Shown piece after piece: positions 56,385-64,000 of a DNA stretch of 64,000 nt (position 1 is the stretch's first letter; each line of letters begins with the position of its first letter). The position numbers and the translations under genes are program-made. Source of the stretch: Cryptomeria japonica (Eukaryota > Streptophyta > Pinopsida > Cupressales > Cupressaceae). The stretch lies in NCBI RefSeq assembly GCF_030272615.1, contig NC_081409.1, positions 243,721,924 through 243,785,923 on the forward strand, in the 5' to 3' direction. The notes under the pieces are model-generated. The model saw only the letters and a program-made list of their open reading frames with translations. It was not told the origin of the DNA and did no database searches.

Positions 56385-57866
56385 GTGTTGGGATAGCTAC
56401 TTCCATAGTAGCAGCTCTAACTTCTTCCTCATCCTTGTATAGCCAACTAAGGATGTCCTTTTCTTTGGACTCGTGTGTTGGTGTGCCTAATTGGATAAAT
56501 TTGCCATCAAACTTAGTGATGGGCTGTGTTGCTTGATGTGTTGATGCAGAAGGCTGCCCATGAGATTTTGGCAATATTGTTAAGTTTGTGAGACACATGG
56601 GTTCTAAAGAGTATTCTCCCATGCCTTGCTCTTTTCTTTTCATCTTTTGTTTGAAATCCATGGATAAAGATTTGAGCTTTTCTTGATGATGATCTAATGT
56701 TTGTAGACAAAATTCAATGTGAAGGTACAGATATTGAGACCAACTCCTCCATCTATTATTACTCTTTTAACTCAATGTTTGTAGACAAAATTCAATGTGA
56801 AGGGGAGTATTATGTGGATGGCTCAACGAGATATTATCATGCTTAGAAAAGGTAAGATTATGAGGCCCAGTCATGTGAGCCTCCATGGCTTGAAATTTGT
56901 CAATATCCAGATCTTGAGGTACATGTGTTTCCAATAGTGCTTGTTCCAGGATGTCTTTATGTTTTGGTGAAATTTTTAACTACTCAAGTTGGATATTTGA
57001 GCAGGAGTTCTCCACAGTTGACTTACCAAATCATATTGAGTCTTGGGGATAGTGGTCATTGTTGATGTATGCCCTTTCAAGACATATTTTTGAGCTCTGG
57101 TGGTTACATTGATTGATTCATGTTCGTGTTTGTCTTTGATTTTAATGACATTTACTTGATTGTCATCTGTCGATATATGATTGATAGTGTTATTGTATAT
57201 GTGATTGATGCAAGCTCCCCATGTATTGTTCGATGATGAAGCTCCTTCCTTGTTGTAATTTGGAAGAGGATTTTTAAAGGCGTCATGATCACCATTTGTT
57301 TTGAGACCATCAACCATTAAATAACCTCTATCAATCATGTCTTGAACAATGTTTTTAAGTCTGATGCAATCATTTGTTTGATGTCCTTTGTTTCGATGAA
57401 AATCACAGAAGTGTGAGTCATTCCACCAAGGTGATTTGACCTAGGGTTCAAAGTTGTCTATAGCTCGTAATGTGATAATCTTGTTTGCCAGGAGTTCTCG
57501 GAATACTAATTCTAAGGATTGCCCCAATGGTGTGTAAATCCATTTATTTGGAAAATTGTTGGTGTTACCCCTTGAATTTGGATTAGGTCCTTGATTTGTG
57601 TTGTTGTTTTGGGTATTGTTGGTGTTTTTTGCATTTGAAGGTCCCTGATTGGTATTTTGCGTATAAGTGTTAGTGCTTTGGTTAGCACCCTTTTGATTCT
57701 TGGTAGCCTGAGGATTACCTGATAAAGCCAATACTGGTTGTTTGGACTTTATATCATTAGCATCATTTCCTCCCTCATTTCCAGCATTTTTGTTTATGGT
57801 CCAGAACCTAGATTTTTCTAAGTTGTTGTTGTTGTTGTTGTTGTCCTGGTTGTTGAAATGAGAGTT
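56385..57866 (-). repeat. Tandem duplication in element E, unit 2 (protease block missing)
   Basis: Second copy of the 54541-56372 unit. The join near 56373-56390 repeats ATAGCTAC, and near 56697-56790 the string CAATGTTTGTAGACAAA is duplicated where the 370-bp block is lost. GTT/AAC trinucleotide runs at 57823-57842 match those at 56331-56350 with different copy number. Confidence 0.85.
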
Positions 57867-58900
57867 GGATGAATTAGCTCCTTCTTTGAAGAACTTCAAT
57901 GTTCCTTTCTTAATACATGCCTCCTCTACTTGGATTCTGTTTTCGATCAACTTGGAAAAAGATGGTATGCATTGGATCTTGAGTATGTAACTCATCTCAC
58001 TATTCAGATTGTCAATGAAAATCTCCATCTTTTCCTTTTCGGGCACATCTCAAGGATATCCTGAAACCATCTATCCCCAAAGTTGAAGAAACACCATGAA
58101 TGTTTCATTATTTTTCTATTTGGTATTGTAGACATCTAGCATGGTGATTGCATATTGAATATTGTATGAGTATTGAGTGATAAATTTATTGACCAACTCA
58201 TCAAAGGATCTAACAAGAGGTGTGAGTTTGGATAACCACTCCATCGTTTGTCCTCCCAATCTTCTTGGGAATAGCCTCATCAAATAGGTGTCATCATGGG
58301 CAAATTCAAGGCTCATGGTACAAAACTCTCGAACATGATTGCGAGGATCGCTCTTACCATCATATTTGTCATATTTGGGAATATCTGAATTCGGGGGAAA
58401 AGTTATCATGTTTAACCTCCTCTCAAAAGGGTAAGGAAAAATTCCGTTTAAGGAATACCGTATTGTGGTCCCCTGTTGCATGTCTTGCATTTGTCTTTGC
58501 AGCATTTGCATTTGTTGTGTAAGAGAAACCAAGGGCACATTTGTTTGCCAAGGGAAGAGTTCTTCCCTTTCGTTTTCCCTAGTTCGGGTATGTGTGTGTC
58601 CTGGTATGTTTGGCTTAGGTATGTTTTTCTCAGGGTCACATGCTTCCTCTTCTCTTTGTTGTTCTTGATAAGTATAATTTTGAGACCTTGTCCTAAAGAT
58701 TTCAGTATCGAAGTCTTCAGGAATCCTAACTCCTTTGCTTGTTAGCATGAGAAAGTATTTTTCTTTGTCGGCCTCTATGAGTCTTTCCATACATTTTTGA
58801 AATGAGGTGCTCTCTTGACATTCTTGGAGGAGCTCCTTAGAAATCTCTATGTCTTCTAGATTTGGATACTTGAAAGGATTTGATAATCTTCAACCCATAC
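57441..58900 (-). pseudogene. gag: Gag of element E
   Basis: The minus-strand frame from about 58900 (FKYPNLEDIEISKELLQECQ) continues through 58790-58116 with an Arg/Glu-rich stretch. The Ty3/gypsy gag domain follows (IPKYDKYDGKSDPRNHVREF, GGQTMEWLSKLTPLVRSFDELVNKF). It carries on in 58046-57441 with IEEACIKKG-like residues and an Asn/Gln-rich low-complexity tail (NNNNNNN, NTNQGP). Breaks lie near 58110 and 58050. A zinc motif (CDFHRNKGHQTNDC) follows at about 57335-57420, inside duplication unit 2. Confidence 0.83.
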
Positions 58901-59819
58901 TGGACTCTGGTTGTGGTTCGCTTTGCTTGTTTCATTGAGAGCGAGTGACAATGGGCATCTAATAGAAACTTTATGTGACAAAGGGGATGAATTCCTCTTG
59001 TTCATGTTGGTCGGGGGTTGGTGGTTCAAATTGACATATGTTATAAGTGATGCAAACTTCTGAGAAAAAGCTGGATTGATCTTTCTTCCACGATTTAAGC
59101 GTTGGCTGAATGCTGATTTTTGGCAAAAAGCTCTACTTCTCAATGGCTCTTCGTCAAATTTGTTTAACTTTTCTTGAAGATATAAGCACATATGATGGAG
59201 AAATGTGCGATGAGATTTGAAGAGTTGGCAATTGATGTAGAGAAATCTATTCCGTTTAGCAAGTTTCTAGCAACTAGGTTGTCGTTTCTTAAACTTAGTG
59301 TTGTGATGAAGACTTTTTCTTCACAAAATATGAGGAGTGGTCATACATAGGTGATCAATGGTTTCCTTTGATTTAGTTGGATTACGATACTTTGTTTGAA
59401 AACTTAAGCCTACTTTTATCAAATGAAGGTTTAGATTCCCCCTCACGACAAAGTGCGTCAAATGATAAGAGCCTTCCTGATATGGAAAGTGGATTTGACA
59501 ACTTAGGTTTAAACTAGGTATGTTTTGATGATGGAATCCGTTTAATTGGCAGACCTTTTGATCGGTGTGATGATGTTACCTGATTTTGATAAGAGAAAGT
59601 GTTATCCTTAGCTAGTTTTAGATTTTTGACAGCTTTTGTTCTAAGAATGACTTGTTTGATTGTTTATTTGTTTGGAATAGTTTCTGATGTTCTGACTCAA
59701 GTTTTGCCTGATGAGGTCGACTAAAGATCTAAAATGGTGTTTGAAACTGATGTTAAAAATTTTCAAGAATATTCAGTTTTGCTCTTTGTTTTTCACAGTT
59801 TTACTTGTGTGCTAAGACA

Positions 59820-60180
59820 GAGACTAGATGCACTAAAGTTTGACTCAGATGTGTTGTTTATAACCACCAATGCGCTAAGCTGCCTATGCTATGCACTAAA
59901 CTAGAGTTTTGACTTCTGTTATTTCAAGAATGGTTATGCACTAATCTGTCCTGAATATGCGCTAAAGTTTAGACTCAAAGCACTACAGTTTGCCCCCAAT
60001 GCATTGGGCTGATACTTCAACGCCCTAATATGTCCTTAAGAAGTGCTAATGTTTAGTTGCCAAATATTTAGATGATTATGCGCTAGTTTTGAGAATGAAT
60101 GCGCTAAGTTTTAGCCTTGACATGCCAAAGTTTGTTTTAGATGCGTTAGGATGTTGCTCCTACACGCTAAATTGCTCTAT
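59820..60180 (-). repeat. TAGCGCAT-like motif cluster 1 in E leader
   Basis: About 14 copies of ATGCGCTAA or one-base variants on the plus strand (TTAGCGCAT in element sense), at irregular spacing. Opposite orientation to the array at 45500-45850. Confidence 0.7.
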
Positions 60181-60720
60181 TTGTTTTGTTTTTGGGTTTT
60201 TTCTGGAAATTTTAACACTTTCTCAACTTTGATAGATGATTTTTAGAAGTATAAAATGCAAACACAGCACAAAAAAGACAACCATTTTTGCCTATTCTAA
60301 ACAAAGAGTGTATTTTCTGCGAGTATGTGTTCAAATCCCCAATGTTTTCACAGGTTTGGATACAAATAATACAATTCAGGTAGACTCTTTATTCAAAGGT
60401 CATCAACAATACCATAGCCCACTATTCTCGATACTCTGTCAGCTCAAACAGCCGTGTCACCCCCTAGGGGGCGCCCATTTTTTTGCCTTTTGCCAAAAAT
60501 TAACCCAAAGTGAATTGCTTCACAATTGAGTAGCTATCTTGGGAGATATATGGTGAGTAATCCTTGGGGCGGATTCTTCCCCACCCTTGCACTATGATAT
60601 TGAAGATGTCTAGATACTGCCTCAGCTCAAGTTTCTATTTCTAAGGTTCATAATCAAGATTCCTGTTCGACCGTCAGTGATAAACTCCCTCGGGAGGCTT
60701 CCCAACCTTTAGAACAAAGG

Positions 60721-60737
60721 CTTTACGTATCGTAAAG
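60721..60737. other. Short perfect hairpin in E leader
   Basis: CTTTACG, TAT, CGTAAAG: a 7-bp perfect stem with a 3-base loop in the most GC-balanced part of the leader. A second small palindrome (CTCCCTCGGGAG) is about 40 bases upstream. Function unknown. Confidence 0.4.
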
Positions 60738-61689
60738 ATACTGGTGGAAGGCTAACTGTTGCGTGAAACCGTTGAAAGGGACTTTCGTCACCCTCCACTT
60801 TTGATTATAGTGGGTTGGAACACCTGGTGATAAAGTTGTTTCCCACTTAGGTCGTTCCCCTCTCACCGACCATTTAAATGGTGCTCTAAGAGCAAATTGG
60901 GAGGGCAGACCTACTAAAGGTTGTAAATGCTTGAAATACTGAAAGCATAAGAGTGGTTTGGCTTTTTGGTCACCCAGTTAAGAGGAGAGCATATACCTTC
61001 CACTTTCGAGACAAGGCGGAAAATGATTCTTTTTAATCCCTCAAAGCAATTATTTGTTAATTTATATTTCGAGATGTTGCTCCAAAGCAGCATGGTGTTC
61101 TTTTTAACTCCCAAATCAGTGATTTTTTAAGCAAAGTAAATGAAATCCTGGTCAATAAAGCAAATTTTTCGAGATGGTCAACAAAATGAATTCGATAGGG
61201 GAAATATTTCGCTCTTTTGTTATATCTAGACTTGAAAACAAGTGAAGTTCTTTATGCAAGAAAAGTAATCGATCCTTTTAGATACCAAAGGATGGTGAGG
61301 TTCTTTTTAAGACTTTGCATAAAGAAAGGTTTGTCTTGTTCTTTTTAAAACCCAAAAATGAAGTGTTTTCTCTTCCTATGAAAGAAAAGTATGGTTTTGT
61401 TTGTTGTTCTTTTTAAATACTCCAAAAGAAAATGAGTTCAATTTTACTAATGAGGAAATGAAGAAAAATTTAAATAACTAACTTAACCAAGTTAGAAATA
61501 AAAAAATTTAATCACAAGCCTAAACTTAGTAAAAGAAAAATCTCCCGATCCTGCAAACAAACATTAGTTATCTGCAATAAAAACCAGTTAGAAAACCAAA
61601 ATTTTAAGGTGGACTTCCACAAGTCTAATTTTTCTGTTTCTGTTACAATTTTGTTTTTCTTTCTATGTCTACCATGAGCTAATCTACAA

Positions 61690-61960
61690 ATCCTATGCGC
61701 TACAAAATGGAAGTGATGCGCTATCAAAAAGCCCAGATATTCTACGATGTTGTCTTAATGTGCTACAGTGATCTTTTAAAGAACCAAGACCTACAAGAAA
61801 TAGAAGGAATGTTATGTGCTAAAGTTAAGTCAAGATGCACTAAGGTATGGTATCAACACGTTAAACAATCAACAAGATGCGCCAAAGGAAAGACCGGATG
61901 CGCTAGAAAATGGTATCCACGCGCTAATTCAAGTTTTCCGCGTACGTGCAAAGTTAGTCC
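61690..61960 (-). repeat. TAGCGCAT-like motif cluster 2 in E leader
   Basis: About nine copies of ATGCGCTA or variants on the plus strand, close to the PBS. The open frame 61695-61979 arises from these and has no known domain. Confidence 0.65.
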
Positions 61961-61993
61961 TGCATCAAAAAAGATTTGATAAATGAGGTTATG

Positions 61994-62010
61994 CCCCACA
62001 GTGGGTGCCA
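61994..62010 (-). other. Primer binding site of element E
   Basis: The minus strand reads TGGCACCCACTGTGGGG four bases after the LTR. It resembles the TGGCGCCCACCGTGGGG-type site of plant Tat elements with two substitutions. Confidence 0.75.
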
Positions 62011-62014
62011 TAAA

Positions 62015-63440
62015 TGTATACCGGAAAAGTGGTGCGATGAAACAAATATTATGAATTCAAAACTAGTCCACACACCAATGGGACTCTTGGTGTAAGTTGT
62101 GGAGCTATATGGAATAGCTCAACTTCCCAAGGGATGTTCCATTGTTCTCTATCTCACAAGACCCCTTAAGCCAATGCCTTTGCTCTCAAATCATTGAGCA
62201 AAGGGACTTAGGGATGACAATCATGAGAATGAGGGATGTTTGATCAATCTAACATGAATGCAATCCTAATGTGCATGATATTAACAAAAGATGAACTAAA
62301 CTAGCATGTATATGATGATAAGATGAAATGATTAGTAAAAGAACTATCCTAACATGATACACTAGCTTAATATGATTATTGTGATAAAGAGAAATCTTTT
62401 TAAAATGCTTATTAGATTATTTCTATTCAAAGAGGGATTAAAATGCTTGATAAAAATGAGTATATTTTAGATGCATAAAACTTGGATCCCTGAATGATAG
62501 AAGAATGGCTCCATTTATAGGGAAAATAGGGTAATGAAGGGTCAAGATTGGATGATCCTATCAAGGGCCAGGATTGAAAGTTATCAATCCTTGTTTACAA
62601 TTCTCACCAATGAAATGGTGACAATTGTCAATATAAGACTGCTTGAGAGGAGATGCAAGAAGCATTAAATGCTTGAGAAGACCTTATGGTTACCTTAGGA
62701 GGTAAGGGTTAAGGTTAGGTTAAGATTATCCATTGGACAAAGCTTTTATCCAAAGGATAAACTCTTGTGCAAGCGTTAAAGGCATAACCATGGTCAAAGC
62801 AATGAATGCTTGATGAGACCCCTGGGTTAGATGAAGGTTGAGTTAAGCAAAAAGCATCTAACCATGCCACAAGGGTTAGTTAGCCATTAATGGTTTGGAA
62901 GACTTTCAAGGGTAACTTGTTGAAGACATAAAGCCTTTAATGGTTATTGAAGACTTTAAGGGTTTGAGAAGTGACTTCCCTTTACTTAGGGATGTGACAA
63001 TATTTAGTAGATGGGTTAGGCTATTTTAGAAGGGTTTAGAAGAATTTAGAAGGGGTTTTAGAGAAGAAAGTGGGAGATGTAGGAGAATGCAAGTGGATGG
63101 AGGGTAATTTTAATTAAAATAAATTGCTTCATTTCAACAAAAATAGATGCAAGTGGGGGGATTTAAATAAATTAGATTTATTTATTTGAAGTGAACAATT
63201 TTATTAAATGTAAATTTAATTAAAAGGAGTAGGAAGGGGATTTAATTAAATAAAGTGATTTATTCAATTAAATGATATGAAAGGCCTAGGTAAATTTAAT
63301 TAAATAAATTAAATAACTTATTTAATCAAATAGATGAATGTGAATGATTTAATTAAATTAGACTTAATTAAATAGAGGAATGAGAATAAAATGAACATTA
63401 AATATTCACTTAGGAAAGTGGTCATTTTTATACGTCTACA
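62015..63440 (-). repeat. Right LTR of element E (5' LTR in element sense)
   Basis: 1426 bp, TGTAT...CTACA, partner of 43506-44931. Followed by AGAAC and the resumed D gag. Confidence 0.95.
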
Positions 63441-63445
63441 AGAAC

Positions 63446-64000
63446 AATGACAAACACTTCAGTTAACAGAGACATTCTGATTGGGAAATTGTCTTCTTTT
63501 GAGCTTGAAGAATTTGGACCTTCTGGAGCTACAAAGTCTGAACTTGCTTTTCATGCATCATCATCTACCGACAAATGTGATTGGAAAGCCCTATATGCAA
63601 AAGAATTGGAAGATATGAGGAAAGAGGATGAAGAATTTGAGCAACTTGAAGCCTTATTTGCTAGAAGAGTACCTAAAGGACCGATAGGAAGTAAGTATGA
63701 AGGAAAAGAACCTTTTAAATGTTTTGCATGTAATAAGATTGGTCATTTTGCATCTAGGTGTCCTGAAAGGAATGCAAGATTTGAAGAAAGAGTTAAGAAA
63801 TCATTTAAGCCTAATCAGAACATATATAGATTCAAGAAAAATAAACAATGCTACATAGCGGATGCAGAAGGAGTAAGTGATGACTTTGAGGATGAACCGA
63901 CAAGAGACTCTACTAGTAGATCTGACAATGGAAAGGAATGGGTGTTCTATGTTTTAAAGGAAGATGAACTAAAACCGGCTATCAAGAATGAAGAAAAGGC
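63446..64000 (+). pseudogene. gag: Gag C-terminal half of element D
   Basis: Continues the D gag frame after the duplicated AGAAC (TSVNRDILIGKL, FELEEFGPSGATKS). The CCHC zinc knuckle CFACNKIGHFASRC is intact at about 63719-63760, unlike in element B. A segment with NGKEWVF follows, leading toward the protease. The frame is open to the window edge. Confidence 0.88.

Larger units (their letters stand above)
58901..61993 (-). other. Long 5' leader of element E
   Basis: About 3.1 kb between PBS and gag. It holds TAGCGCAT-like motifs in two clusters (59820-60180 and 61690-61960) and a less AT-rich block at about 60400-60900 with potential hairpins. The short frame 58856-59191 lies next to gag in another frame. 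No domain on either strand. Confidence 0.55.
43506..63440 (-). mobile_element. 19.9-kb Ty3/gypsy Tat-lineage element E
   Basis: LTRs of exactly 1426 bp (43506-44931 and 62015-63440), TGTAT...CTACA on the plus strand, with a perfect duplication AGAAC (43501-43505 and 63441-63445) splitting D gag. On the minus strand: LTR, PBS TGGCACCCACTG, 3.1-kb leader, gag, zinc motif, protease, RT, degenerate RNase H, archaic-type second RNase H, integrase, then a 5-kb 3' region with an ORF on the opposite strand, PPT, LTR. Dual RNase H plus an extra antisense ORF is the signature of Tat/Ogre-like elements. All domains carry stops. Confidence 0.93.
41802..64000 (+). mobile_element. Ty1/copia element D (B family), cut by element E, runs off window
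   Basis: It starts with an LTR (41802-42908) like that of B, then PBS and gag. Gag is interrupted at 43505 by element E and resumes at 63446, and pol lies beyond 64000. The candidate left target sequence is AATAT (41797-41801); the right end is outside the window. D itself sits in the RT of G. Confidence 0.9.

Noticed and set aside
60400-60900. Structured block in the E leader as an rRNA, tRNA or snRNA gene
   Set aside because: No cloverleaf, A/B boxes or rRNA core sequence could be recognised. It sits within the leader of E.
61695-61979. 94-codon plus-strand frame near the E primer site
   Set aside because: It is antisense to the element, made largely of ATGCGCTA motifs, and has no domain.
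1-64000. A conventional intron-containing host gene
   Set aside because: All coding similarity I can recognise is to retrotransposon proteins. The only splice-like arrangement is the proposed one for the antisense ORF in E.

Overview
This is a gene-poor stretch of a large plant nuclear genome, most likely a gymnosperm (conifer-like). That reading rests on AT-rich DNA packed with nested LTR retrotransposons of mixed age, gag/pol proteins of plant Ty1/copia and Ty3/gypsy type, initiator-Met primer sites, and no recognisable host gene, tRNA or rRNA. Species is inference. I label the elements A to H plus SMART; the labels are mine.

Layout. (1) 1-1010 is AT-rich with no gene. 1011-1338 is a dispersed repeat (R1). 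(2) 1341-19010 is nest 1: an old minus-strand copia element A (LTR 1341-2264, pol 2440-4185, remnant 18671-19010) is split by plus-strand copia element B (4191-18665). B is split inside its RNase H by element C (9473-16987, minus), a gypsy-type element with gag and a protease-like domain but no reverse transcriptase. (3) 19029-31407 is nest 2: a second R1 copy is split by copia element H (19163-31234, minus), which has gag and protease but no integrase or RT. H is split by gypsy element F (20599-28384, plus), whose right LTR is about 5.0 kb and carries a long decayed ORF. (4) 31795-35040 holds LINE-like ORF1 fragments split by a SMART/TRIM-like element (32445-34818) with a 282-bp coding-free interior. 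(5) 36500-64000 is nest 3: chromovirus-type gypsy element G (minus) carries two solo LTRs and is cut by copia element D (same family as B). D is cut inside gag by a 19.9-kb Tat-lineage gypsy element E (43506-63440, minus).

The nesting is supported by eight target-site duplications (TSDs). At several of them the host reading frame is consistent on both sides of the insert. LTR divergence judged by eye (B more diverged than C) agrees with nesting order.

Most unusual points: the giant F LTR containing a ~3.1-kb coding region of unknown family; the antisense plant-mobile-domain ORF inside E, with eight in-frame stops and no frameshift; arrays of a TAGCGCAT-like motif at both ends of E in opposite orientation; a tandem duplication in E that repeats the nucleocapsid-like region but not the protease; two unrelated gag-plus-protease-only elements; and 31-bp self-complementary repeats upstream of the C promoter. 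Everything coding here appears to be transposon-derived, and nearly all of it is broken by stops or shifts. C gag is the one long intact frame.
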